A stretch of 60,511 nt of DNA from contig JAAQTN010000033.1 of NCBI GenBank assembly GCA_011742915.1, positions 1 to 60,511 of the forward strand, given 5' to 3'. A program made the translations under genes and the position numbers. The notes below the pieces were generated by a model, which did not search any database, was not told the origin of the DNA, and saw only the letters and a list, made by a program, of their open reading frames with translations. The stretch is from Billgrantia desiderata (GTDB lineage Bacteria; Pseudomonadota; Gammaproteobacteria; Pseudomonadales; Halomonadaceae). This document shows, in pieces, positions 33,505 through 42,874 of the stretch. Every line of letters begins with the position of its first letter. The stretch's first letter is position 1.

Positions 33505-34473
33505 GTGGGTAACGTGGACAAGTTCGAGCTGAAGCTGGACCAGGCGGCCCGTGCGGCGTGGCTCTCCTACGTGGGCGGGCGCACCCAGGACGAGATCGCC
33601 AGCCAACTGGGGGTGTCGCGCCCCGGCGTGCAGCGGCTGCTGGCCCTGGCGCGCCAGGAGGGGCTGGTCAAGGTGCACATCGACCACCCGCTGGCCAACT
33701 GCATGGTGATGTCGGATGCCATCCTCAAGCGCTTCGGGCTCGAGTTCTGCGATGTGGTGCCGGCCGACCCGGAAGCTCCCGAGAGCAGCGCCCACTACCT
33801 GGCGGTGGCCGGGGCAGAGCGCCTGGCGAGGTTGATCGAGCGCTCCGAACCGCTGACCCTGTCGCTGGGTACGGGCCGCTCGGTGCGCGCCACGGTGGAG
33901 GCGCTCAGCCGCATCGAGCGTCCCCAGCACCGCTTCGTCTCGCTGGTGGGCAACGTCGCCCGCGACGGCTCCGCCAACCGCTACGACGGGGTGATGGTGC
34001 TGGCCGACAAGACCGGCGGCGAGCGCTTCCTGCTGCCGGCGCCGGTGGTGGCCGGTTCGGTGGAGGAGAAGGAGGCGATGCTCGGCCAGCGCCTGTTCCA
34101 GGCCATCGTCGAGGTCGCCAAGGAGGCCGAGGCGGCCTACATCGGCGTGGGCCGCATCGACCGCCAGGCCACCCTGTTCCAGGACCACTTCATCAGCGAG
34201 GCCGAGCTCGACGAACTGCTCAGCCGCAACGCCGTGGGCGAGCTGCTCGGCTGGCCGCTCGACCGCAACGGCGCCGTCATCGAATGCTCGATCACTCGCC
34301 GCGTCACCAGTCTGCCGCTGGAGATGTTCCGCCATCAGACCCTGGTGGCGCTGGCCGGTGGCCGCGACAAGGGGCCGGCGATTCTCGCTGCGCTGCGCGG
34401 CGGCTGGCTCAAGGGGCTCATCACCGACGAGAGTGCCGCACGCTTCATCCTCGAAAGCGAAGGGCTTTCCTGA
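33505..34473 (+). CDS. SorC/DeoR-type sugar-binding transcriptional regulator
   Basis: A 322-aa regulator, starting at GTG 33505 (GTG 33514 is also possible). The N-terminal helix-turn-helix (GGRTQDEIASQLGVSRPGVQRLLALARQ) is followed by the SorC sugar-binding domain: LSLGTGRSVRATVEAL, ADKTGGERFLLPAP and YIGVGRID. It lies just upstream of, and in line with, the polyol ABC operon. It most likely controls that operon in response to a polyol or its phosphorylated product. The inverted repeat at 34540-34570 is a candidate operator. Confidence 0.9.
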   Translation: MGNVDKFELKLDQAARAAWLSYVGGRTQDEIASQLGVSRPGVQRLLALARQEGLVKVHIDHPLANCMVMSDAILKRFGLEFCDVVPADPEAPESSAHYLAVAGAERLARLIERSEPLTLSLGTGRSVRATVEALSRIERPQHRFVSLVGNVARDGSANRYDGVMVLADKTGGERFLLPAPVVAGSVEEKEAMLGQRLFQAIVEVAKEAEAAYIGVGRIDRQATLFQDHFISEAELDELLSRNAVGELLGWPLDRNGAVIECSITRRVTSLPLEMFRHQTLVALAGGRDKGPAILAALRGGWLKGLITDESAARFILESEGLS

Positions 34474-34539
34474 CCCGATTCGACCTGGCTTAACCTAAAG
34501 TCTAAGGGCCTTGCCTTTGCCTTTTGCTGCTTGCTGTCC

Positions 34540-34570
34540 GATCATTTGATCGCCAGATGATTAAATGATC
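34540..34570. promoter_or_regulatory. Inverted repeat, candidate operator of the polyol operon
   Basis: GATCATTTGATC (34540-34551) and GATTAAATGATC (34559-34570) are inverted copies with one mismatch and a 7-base spacer. Each arm is itself nearly palindromic. It lies between the regulator gene and the first ABC gene. Confidence 0.5.
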
Positions 34571-34581
34571 AAAACAGCGAC

Positions 34582-34641
34582 TCCCGGCACCCAACAACAA
34601 TTCCCGGCACCCAACAATAATTCCCGGCACCCAACAACAAT
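34582..34641 (+). repeat. Three tandem 20-bp repeats in the operon leader
   Basis: TCCCGGCACCCAACAACAAT occurs three times head to tail (34582, 34602, 34622), with one C-to-T change in the second copy. The array lies between the inverted repeat and the binding-protein ATG, in the likely 5' UTR. Confidence 0.9.
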
Positions 34642-34678
34642 GCCCCCAGCGGGCACGCCAAGCACACAGGAGCCCGAC

Positions 34679-35983
34679 ATGAAGTTCGCCTACGCCTTTC
34701 CCCTGGCCGGCCTGGCAGCCGCCTTCGCTACTGCCGCCCAGGCCGAGACCATCACCGTGGCCACGGTCAACAACAACGACATGGTGATCATGCAGAGCCT
34801 GACCAGTGCCTTCGAGGAGGCGCATCCCGGCATTCGGGTCAACTGGGTGGTGCTGGAGGAGAACGTGCTGCGTCAGCGCCTGACCACCGACATCGCCACC
34901 GACGGCGGCCAGTTCGACGTCATGACAATCGGTACCTACGAGGCGCCGATCTGGGCCGAGCGCGGCTGGCTGGTCGCTCTCGACGACCTGCCCGAGGCGT
35001 ATCAGGAGGAGGACCTGCTCAAGCCGGTGCGCGACGGCCTCTCCCATAATGGCTCCCTTTATGCGCTGCCGTTCTACGCCGAGAGCTCGATGCTCTACTA
35101 CCGCACCGACCTGTTCGAGGAGGCCGGCATCGAGATGCCCGAGCAGCCGAGCTGGGAAGAGGTGCGCGAATGGGCGGCCGAACTCCACGACCCCGCCAAT
35201 CAGCTGGCCGGTATCTGCCTGCGTGGCAAGCCGGGCTGGGGCGAGAACATGGCCTTCGTCTCCACCCTGGTGAACACCTTCGGCGGGCGCTGGTTCGACG
35301 AGGAGTGGAATCCCGAACTCGACTCGCCGGCCTGGCAGGAGGCCATCGGCTTCTACGTCGATCTGCTCGGCAACTACGGCCCGCCGGGAGCCAGCTCCAA
35401 CGGTTTCAACGAGAACCTGGCGCTGTTCTCGCGCGGCAACTGCGCCATGTGGGTCGACGCCACCTCGGCGGCAGGCAAGCTCTACAACCCGGCAGAATCC
35501 CAGGTTGCCGATCGCCTCGGCTTCGCTCCGGCGCCGGTGGCCGAGACGCCCAAGGGCGCGCACTGGCTGTGGTCCTGGGCGCTGGCCATTCCCGCCTCTT
35601 CGGAGACGCAGGAGGCCGCTCAGACCTTCCTGACCTGGGCCACCTCGCAGGAGTACATCGAACTGGTCGGCGAGACCCAGGGCTGGACCAGCGTGCCGCC
35701 GGGTACCCGTGAGTCCACCTACGCCAACGAGAACTACCAGCGTGAGGCACCCTTCGCCGGCTTCGTGCTCGATGCCATCAACAGCGCCGACCCCACCGAC
35801 TCGACGCTGGAGCCGAGCCCCTATGTCGGCGTGCAGTTCGTCGGCATTCCCGAGTTCCAGTCGATCGGTACTCAGGTGGGCCAGACCATCGCCGCGGCGC
35901 TGACCGGCGATACCGGCGTCGAGCAGGCGCTGCAGAACGCCCAGCGTGCCACCGCGCGTACCATGCAGCGCGCCGGCTACTGA
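34679..35983 (+). CDS. smoE: Polyol ABC transporter substrate-binding protein
   Basis: A 434-aa periplasmic binding protein starting at MKFAYAF (ATG 34679) behind AGGAG. Signal peptide cleavage is near AQAE, residue 22. The fold is family 1 (sugar/polyol) with IGTYEAPIWAERGWL, YALPFYAESSMLYYRTDLF and WSWALAIPASSETQEAAQTF. These match the mannitol/sorbitol-binding proteins SmoE/MtlE. The assignment to polyols rests on the neighbouring dehydrogenases and kinase. A 68-base gap separates it from the first permease gene. Confidence 0.88.
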   Translation: MKFAYAFPLAGLAAAFATAAQAETITVATVNNNDMVIMQSLTSAFEEAHPGIRVNWVVLEENVLRQRLTTDIATDGGQFDVMTIGTYEAPIWAERGWLVALDDLPEAYQEEDLLKPVRDGLSHNGSLYALPFYAESSMLYYRTDLFEEAGIEMPEQPSWEEVREWAAELHDPANQLAGICLRGKPGWGENMAFVSTLVNTFGGRWFDEEWNPELDSPAWQEAIGFYVDLLGNYGPPGASSNGFNENLALFSRGNCAMWVDATSAAGKLYNPAESQVADRLGFAPAPVAETPKGAHWLWSWALAIPASSETQEAAQTFLTWATSQEYIELVGETQGWTSVPPGTRESTYANENYQREAPFAGFVLDAINSADPTDSTLEPSPYVGVQFVGIPEFQSIGTQVGQTIAAALTGDTGVEQALQNAQRATARTMQRAGY

Positions 35984-36051
35984 GCCGCGCCACTCGTCTG
36001 CCGTCGGGGTAGTGCCCGGCGGCCAACCTCGCGACCTTTCGTGGTGAAGCT

Positions 36052-36942
36052 ATGAGCAAGACACGCGCCTCCGGGCGTACCGTCGGCGGATTGCGCTCGC
36101 TGTCGCTGCAGGCGCCTGCGGTCACGCTGCTGCTGCTGTGGATGCTGGTGCCGCTGGGCATGACCGTGTGGTTCTCGCTGCAGCGCTACAACCTGCTGAT
36201 GCCGGAGATGGTCGGCTTCGCCGGCCTCGAGAACTACGAGTTCCTGTTCACCGATCCGGCGCTGTGGCGCGCCATGGGCAACACCCTGGTGCTGGTGGGC
36301 TCGGTACTGACCATCACCGTGGTCGGCGGCGTGCTGCTGGCGGTGCTGTTCCAGCAGGAGTTTCCCGGTCGCGGCATCGCCCGGGTGCTGGCCATCTCGC
36401 CGTTCTTCGTCATGCCCACGGTCAGTGCGCTGGTGTGGAAGAACATGATGATGCACCCGAGCAACGGGGTGCTGGCGTGGCTCGCCGGGGTGTTCGGGCT
36501 GCCGGCGGTGGACTGGTTCTCGGCGTTGCCGATGACCTCGATCATCATCATCGTGGCCTGGCAGTGGCTGCCGTTCGCGCTGCTGATCCTGCTCACCGCC
36601 ATGCAGTCGCTGGACGAGGATCAGGTCGAGGCGGCACGTATGGACGGGGCAGGGCCCATCGCGGTGTTCTTCTACATCACCCTGCCGCATCTCAAGCGCG
36701 CCATCAGCGTGGTGATCATGATCCAGATGATCTTCCTGCTGACGATCTTCGCCGAGATCTACGTCACCACCTCGGGTGGCCCGGGGCTCGCCACCACCAA
36801 CCTGGCCTTCCTGATCTACATGCAGGCGCTGCTCGACTTCGACGTCGGTCTGGCCTCCGCGGGCGGGGTGGTCGCCATCATCCTGGCCAACATCGTCGCC
36901 ATCTTCCTGGTCCGGCTGGTGGCCAGGAACCTGGAAAGCTGA
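36052..36942 (+). CDS. smoF: Polyol ABC transporter permease 1
   Basis: A 296-aa inner-membrane permease with six helices. The first is LQAPAVTLLLLWMLVPLGMTVWFSL. The binding-protein-dependent transport signature EAARMDGAGPIAVFFYITLPHLK (EAA loop) docks the ATPase. It resembles the MalF-like SmoF/MtlF subunit. It is followed after 15 bases by the second permease gene. Confidence 0.9.
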   Translation: MSKTRASGRTVGGLRSLSLQAPAVTLLLLWMLVPLGMTVWFSLQRYNLLMPEMVGFAGLENYEFLFTDPALWRAMGNTLVLVGSVLTITVVGGVLLAVLFQQEFPGRGIARVLAISPFFVMPTVSALVWKNMMMHPSNGVLAWLAGVFGLPAVDWFSALPMTSIIIIVAWQWLPFALLILLTAMQSLDEDQVEAARMDGAGPIAVFFYITLPHLKRAISVVIMIQMIFLLTIFAEIYVTTSGGPGLATTNLAFLIYMQALLDFDVGLASAGGVVAIILANIVAIFLVRLVARNLES

Positions 36943-36957
36943 GGCGAGGAGCCGCTC

Positions 36958-37863
36958 ATGACCACACTCAAGACCAAGGTGCTGCCGGCCGAGGGCCATC
37001 TGGCCGCCACGTCCAGCGGAGCGCGGGCCCGCCATACGCCGCTGATGCCAAGCGCCGGAATGCGGCGGGTATGGCTCACGCTGCTGGGCTGGGGCATTGC
37101 GCTGATCATCTTCTTCCCCATCCTGTGGATGGTGCTGACCGGGTTCAAGACCGAGGCCGCGGCCATCGCCGACCCCAGCCTGATCTTCACCCCGACGCTG
37201 GAGAGCTATGTCGCCGTGCAGGCCCGGGCCGACTACTTCAAGTTCGCCATGAACAGCGTGGTGGTGGCCTTCGGCTCGACCCTGCTGGCGCTGCTGATCG
37301 CCATTCCCGCCGCCTATGCCATGGCCTTCCTGCCCACTCGGCGCACCAAGGCCACGCTGCTGTGGATGCTCTCCACCAAGATGCTGCCGCCGGTGGGGGT
37401 ACTGGTGCCGATCTACCTGATCTTCCGCGACCTGGGCCTGCTCGACACCCGCTCCGGGCTGATCATCGTCTACACCCTGATGAACCTGCCGATCGTGGTG
37501 TGGATGCTCTACACCTTCTTCAAGGATCTGCCGCGGGACATTCTCGAGGCGGGGCGCATGGACGGGGCGAGCACCTTCCAGGAAGTGGTCTACCTGCTGC
37601 TGCCGCTGACCCTGCCCGGCATCGCCTCCACCGGGCTGCTGTCGGTGATCCTGAGCTGGAACGAGGCGTTCTGGAGCCTCAACCTGACCTCGTCCAACGC
37701 CGCTCCGCTCACCGCCTACATCGCATCGTTCTCGAGCCCCGAGGGGCTGTTCTGGGCCAAGCTCTCGGCCGCCTCGACCATGGCCATTGCGCCGATCCTG
37801 ATCTTCGGTTGGCTGACCCAGAAGCAGATGGTCCGCGGCCTCACCTTCGGCGCCGTCAAGTAA
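36958..37863 (+). CDS. smoG: Polyol ABC transporter permease 2
   Basis: A 301-aa permease of the MalG type with six helices. It begins with an unusually long polar N-terminus of about 40 residues before WLTLLGWGIALIIFFPILWMVL. The EAA loop is EAGRMDGASTFQEVVYLLLPLTLPG. The end TFGAVK is typical of SmoG/MtlG. It pairs with the preceding permease; the ATPase gene starts 12 bases later. Confidence 0.9.
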   Translation: MTTLKTKVLPAEGHLAATSSGARARHTPLMPSAGMRRVWLTLLGWGIALIIFFPILWMVLTGFKTEAAAIADPSLIFTPTLESYVAVQARADYFKFAMNSVVVAFGSTLLALLIAIPAAYAMAFLPTRRTKATLLWMLSTKMLPPVGVLVPIYLIFRDLGLLDTRSGLIIVYTLMNLPIVVWMLYTFFKDLPRDILEAGRMDGASTFQEVVYLLLPLTLPGIASTGLLSVILSWNEAFWSLNLTSSNAAPLTAYIASFSSPEGLFWAKLSAASTMAIAPILIFGWLTQKQMVRGLTFGAVK

Positions 37864-37875
37864 CGAGGTTTCCCC

Positions 37876-39014
<1,139 letters not shown>

Positions 39015-39018
<4 letters not shown>

Positions 39019-39749
39019 ACGGGACAGGCATGGAAACGCTGATCTTCGACTGCGACGGTGTGCTGGTGGACAGCGAGGTGATTGCCGAGGCGACGCTGTT
39101 GCAGCAGCTCGGCCAGCTGCTGCCGGACATTCCTGAGGATGTCGCCCTGCGCCAGGCGCTGGGCATGACCACCGGGGCGATTCTCGAGCGATTGGAGCGG
39201 CAGAGCGCCCATCGCCTGCCCGCCGACGCGCTGGAGCGTATCGACGGTGCCATCGAGGCACGCCTGGCCAAGGAGCTACGCGCCGTCGAAGGCGTGGCGG
39301 ATACGCTGGCCGGCATCGAGCTGCCGCTGGCCATCGTCTCCAACAGCCGGCGTCGGCGGGTGCTGGCTTCGCTGGCCGTCACCGGGCTCGATGCCCGGCT
39401 GGGTGAGGTGCCGCTGTTCACCGCCGACGAGGTCGAACGGCCCAAGCCGGCACCCGACCTCTACCTGTTGGCGGCGCGCCGCATGGGGCGGGCGCCGGCC
39501 GATTGTCTGGTGGTGGAAGACAGCGTTTCCGGGGTCACCGCGGCCCACGCCGCCGGCATGACAGTGATCGGCTTCACCGGTGCCAGCCACATCGAGGAGG
39601 GCCATGTCGCACGATTGCTGGAGGCCGGGGCGTGGCGGGTGCTGCCGGCCATGCATGGCCTTGAGAGCTTGATTCAGCTGTGGCGTGAACGGCGACGTGC
39701 CGGTGCAAAGGCGGCCACGAATGAAACCAACGAGGAAACCCCGAGATGA
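39015..39749 (+). CDS. HAD-IA family phosphatase
   Basis: A 244-aa hydrolase of the beta-phosphoglucomutase/GPH type. Motif I is IFDCDGVLVDSE, motif II is AIVSNSRRRR, motif III is ERPKPAPDLYL and motif IV is VVEDSVSGVTAA. It overlaps the genes on both sides by 4 bases (ATGA), so it is tightly embedded in the polyol operon. Similar HAD genes occur in rhodobacterial smo operons. It may dephosphorylate a toxic or dead-end sugar phosphate; the substrate is unknown. Confidence 0.88.
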
Positions 39750-40528
39750 AACTGCAGGACAAGGTGGCGGTGATCACCGGCGGCGCACGCGGCATCGGCC
39801 TGGCCATCGCCGAGCGCTATCTCGCCGAAGGGGCCCGGGTCGCCGTGGCCGATATCGACGTGACGGCGGTGGAAGAAGCGGTGGCCGGCCTGCGTCCGCT
39901 GGGCGCCGAGCGCGTGATGGGCGTGCGCCTGGATGTCTGCGACCGCGACTCCATCCAGGCGGTGGTCCAGGCGGTCACCCAGCATCTCGGTGCCATCGAT
40001 ATACTGGTCAACAACGCCGCGGTGTTCGATATGGCGCCGGTACTGGAGGTGAGCGAGGCGAGCTTCGATCGCCAGTTCGCCGTCAATACCAAGGGGCTGT
40101 TCTTCACCCTGCAGGCGGTGGCGCAACATATGGTGAGCCGCGGCCAGGGCGGGGCGATCATCAACATGGCCTCCCAGGCGGGGCGTCGCGGTGAGGCGCT
40201 GGTGAGCACTTACTGCGCTACCAAGGCCGCGGTGATCAGCCTCACCCAGTCCTGTGCGCTCGACCTGATCAAGCACGGCATTCGGGTCAACGGCATCGCG
40301 CCAGGCGTGGTCGACACGCCCATGTGGGACGAGGTCGACGCGCTGTTCGCCCGCTACGAGGGCCGCCCGCTGGGCGAGAAGAAGCGCCTGGTCGGCGAGG
40401 CGGTGCCCTATGGGCGCATGGGCAAACCGGAGGATCACGCCGGCGCGGCAGTATTCCTCGCCTCGGACGACAGCGAATATGTCGTAGCACAAACCTTGAA
40501 CGTCGATGGAGGCAACTGGATGAGCTAG
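39746..40528 (+). CDS. smoS: SDR-family sorbitol (polyol) dehydrogenase
   Basis: A 260-aa short-chain dehydrogenase. The nucleotide-binding motif is ITGGARGIG with an Asp after beta-2 (VADIDV), favouring NAD(H). NNAAV and the catalytic Ser-Tyr-Lys in INMASQAGRRGEALVSTYCATKAAV follow. The end AQTLNVDGGNWMS is typical of SmoS/PolS, which oxidise sorbitol to fructose and galactitol to tagatose. It is coupled to the HAD gene by ATGA overlap and followed by a long intergenic palindrome. Confidence 0.9.
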   Translation: MKLQDKVAVITGGARGIGLAIAERYLAEGARVAVADIDVTAVEEAVAGLRPLGAERVMGVRLDVCDRDSIQAVVQAVTQHLGAIDILVNNAAVFDMAPVLEVSEASFDRQFAVNTKGLFFTLQAVAQHMVSRGQGGAIINMASQAGRRGEALVSTYCATKAAVISLTQSCALDLIKHGIRVNGIAPGVVDTPMWDEVDALFARYEGRPLGEKKRLVGEAVPYGRMGKPEDHAGAAVFLASDDSEYVVAQTLNVDGGNWMS

Positions 40529-40667
40529 GCGTATTCAAAAACTGGCTGCGCTCGACCATACGGCGTTAAAAATCGACTCAAATTGCTCATTTACAAGCTC
40601 GTAAACTCCGCTTTTTCGTCGATTTTTGCCTTGTCTGGTCTTCGCTCGCTGCCTTTTCGAACACGCC
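40528..40667. repeat. Long intergenic palindromic element (REP/BIME-like)
   Basis: About 140 bases with nested inverted arms. The outer arms GGCGTATTCAAAAA (40528-40541) and TTTTCGAACACGCC (40654-40667) match at 12 of 14. Inner perfect arms are AAAAATCGAC (40568-40577) and GTCGATTTTT (40618-40627). The centre contains GCTCATTTAC and GTAAACTCCGC. It fills the gap between the dehydrogenase and kinase genes and starts on the dehydrogenase stop codon. It looks like a dispersed repeat; it may partly terminate or stabilise the mRNA. Confidence 0.7.
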
Positions 40668-40697
40668 TAATGCCTACGCGTTGAATAGGAAACAACA

Positions 40698-41321
40698 ATG
40701 AATCCAAACATTCACGATATGGCGGTGCGTTTATTGGAGGCTGCGGAGAACCGGCAGCGCTTCATCGTCGCCCTGGCCGGGCCGCCGGGGGCGGGCAAGT
40801 CGTTCCTCTCCGAGTGGCTGTGCCGTGAGCTCAACGAGCGGGTGCCCGGCATTGCCGCGGTGGTACCGATGGACGGTTACCACCTCGACAACGCCATTCT
40901 CGAGCCGCTGGGCCAGTTGCCGATCAAGGGCGCCCCGGAGACCTTCGACCCCGAGGGCCTCAGGCATGACCTGGAGCGCATTCGCCGCGCCGACCGGACC
41001 GTGGCGGTGCCGGTGTTCGACCGTCCGCTGGATCTGGCCCGGGCCGGTGGGAGGTTGATCACCCTGGCGCACCGCATCGTCATCGTCGAGGGCAACTATC
41101 TGCTGCTCGACCGCGACCCCTGGCGCGAGCTGCGTCCGCTGTTCGACATGACGCTGTTTCTCGAGGTGACCGACGAGGTGCTCGAAGCGCGCCTGATCCA
41201 GCGCTGGCTGGGCATGGGCCAGGACCACGAGGGCGCCATCGACAAGGCGCGTCACAAGGACATGCTCAACGCCCGGTTGATCAAGCGCGAGTCCGTCGCG
41301 CCGGACCTCTACTGGCGCTGA
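40698..41321 (+). CDS. P-loop kinase of the uridine kinase/FrcK-like family
   Basis: A 207-aa protein with Walker A GPPGAGKSFLSEWL, PMDGYHLDNAIL (the uridine kinase/pantothenate kinase-like Asp), FDRPLDLA and VEGNYLLLD. It belongs to the phosphoribulokinase/uridine kinase superfamily and resembles FrcK-type proteins encoded with fructose transporters. In this operon it may phosphorylate the fructose made by the mannitol and sorbitol dehydrogenases, since no PfkB or ROK fructokinase is present. This is inferred. Confidence 0.75.
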   Translation: MNPNIHDMAVRLLEAAENRQRFIVALAGPPGAGKSFLSEWLCRELNERVPGIAAVVPMDGYHLDNAILEPLGQLPIKGAPETFDPEGLRHDLERIRRADRTVAVPVFDRPLDLARAGGRLITLAHRIVIVEGNYLLLDRDPWRELRPLFDMTLFLEVTDEVLEARLIQRWLGMGQDHEGAIDKARHKDMLNARLIKRESVAPDLYWR

Positions 41322-41387
41322 CCCGCAACACGACCGGACCGCCAATCCATTTTTCGTTCATTGCCGCCTGCGGCAAGGAGTGCCCCT

Positions 41388-42863
41388 ATGCCTGCTCTCA
41401 GCAACGCCACGCTCTCTCACCTCGATTCGCGGGTGGCCGTGCCGCGCTACGACCGCCGGAAGGTGACCCCGGGGATCGTGCACATCGGCGTCGGCGGTTT
41501 TCATCGTGCCCACCAGGCCATGTATCTCGATGCACTGATGAACCGCGGCGAGGCGCTGGACTGGGGCATCGTCGGCGTCGGCGTGATGCCCGGCGACCGC
41601 CGTATGCAGGAGGTGCTGGCCGCTCAGGATCATCTCTACACCCTGGTGGTGAAGCACCCCAATGGCGAGCGAGAGCCGCGGGTGATTGGCGCCATGCTCG
41701 ACTACCTCTACGCCCCCGATGACCCCGAGGCGGTGGTCGAGCGCATGGCCGACCCCGCCATTCGCATCGTTTCGCTGACCGTCACCGAAGGCGGCTACAA
41801 CTTCCATCCGGTAACCGGAGAGTTCGATCTCGCCAACCCCGACGTGCGCCATGACCTCGACTCTCCCGCAGCGCCGCGCACCACCTTCGGTCTGGTGGTG
41901 GAGGCTCTGGCTCGCCGTCGTGCGCGAGGCCTGGCGCCGTTCACGCTGATGTCCTGCGACAACATCCAGGGCAACGGCGAAGTGGCGCGGCGCATGTTCG
42001 TGGCCTTTGCCCGGGCCCGCGACCCGGCGCTGGCCGAATGGATCGAAGCCGAGGTGCCGTTCCCCAATGCCATGGTCGACCGCATCACGCCGGTGACCCA
42101 GGCGGTCGACATCGAGGAGCTGGCCGGCGAGTTCGGCGTCGAGGATGCCTGGCCGGTGGTGTGTGAGCCCTTTACCCAATGGGTACTGGAGGATCATTTC
42201 ATCTGCGGCCGGCCGGCGTTCGAGCGGGTCGGCGTGCAGGTGGTGGAAGATGTGGAGCCTTATGAGCTGATGAAGCTGCGCCTGCTCAATGCCAGCCACC
42301 AGGCGCTGTGTTACTTCGGCACTCTCGCCGGCTACCGCTATGCCCACGAGGTGTGCCGCGACCCGCTGTTCGTCGACTTTCTGCTCGGCTACATGCGCCA
42401 CGAGGGCAGCCCGACCCTGGCCCCGGTGCCCGGGGTGGACCTCGAGCAGTACCGCCTGACCCTGATCGAACGCTTCGCCAATCCCGAGATCAAGGACACC
42501 CTGGCGCGGCTGTGCGCCGAGAGCTCCGACCGTATCCCCAAGTGGCTGGTGCCGGTGATTCGCGAGCAGCTGGCAAAGGGCGGCGAGATCCACCGCAGCG
42601 CGGCGGTAGTCGCAAGCTGGGCGCGCTACGCCGAGGGCCTGGATGAGCAGGGCGAGCCCATCACCGTGGTCGACCGCCTCAGGCACGAACTGGCTGCCCT
42701 GGCCGCCGAGAACCGCACGCGCCCCGGCGCCTTCATCGAGAACCGCGAGCTGTTCGGCGACCTGGCCGAGCATGAGCGCTTTCGCCAGGCCTACCTCATG
42801 GCGCTGACGAGCCTGCACGAACGCGGCGCACGCGCTACGCTTGAAACGCTGGTCGGGGAGTGA
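41388..42863 (+). CDS. mtlD: Mannitol 2-dehydrogenase (long-chain polyol dehydrogenase)
   Basis: A 491-aa enzyme starting at the ATG at 41388, with AAGGAG seven bases upstream. The NAD-binding motif IVHIGVGGFHRAHQAMYLD, the family signature FPNAMVDRITPVT and the catalytic Lys region ELMKLRLLNASHQAL identify the polyol-specific long-chain dehydrogenase family. It oxidises D-mannitol to fructose and, in relatives, D-arabitol to D-xylulose. The xylulokinase gene begins 11 bases after its stop, consistent with arabitol use. Confidence 0.93.
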   Translation: MPALSNATLSHLDSRVAVPRYDRRKVTPGIVHIGVGGFHRAHQAMYLDALMNRGEALDWGIVGVGVMPGDRRMQEVLAAQDHLYTLVVKHPNGEREPRVIGAMLDYLYAPDDPEAVVERMADPAIRIVSLTVTEGGYNFHPVTGEFDLANPDVRHDLDSPAAPRTTFGLVVEALARRRARGLAPFTLMSCDNIQGNGEVARRMFVAFARARDPALAEWIEAEVPFPNAMVDRITPVTQAVDIEELAGEFGVEDAWPVVCEPFTQWVLEDHFICGRPAFERVGVQVVEDVEPYELMKLRLLNASHQALCYFGTLAGYRYAHEVCRDPLFVDFLLGYMRHEGSPTLAPVPGVDLEQYRLTLIERFANPEIKDTLARLCAESSDRIPKWLVPVIREQLAKGGEIHRSAAVVASWARYAEGLDEQGEPITVVDRLRHELAALAAENRTRPGAFIENRELFGDLAEHERFRQAYLMALTSLHERGARATLETLVGE

Positions 42864-42874
42864 GGAGTGGTGGC

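Noticed and set aside
34582..34641. 20-bp repeats considered as CRISPR or replication iterons
   Set aside because: No spacers, no cas or rep genes; they lie in the leader of an ABC operon.
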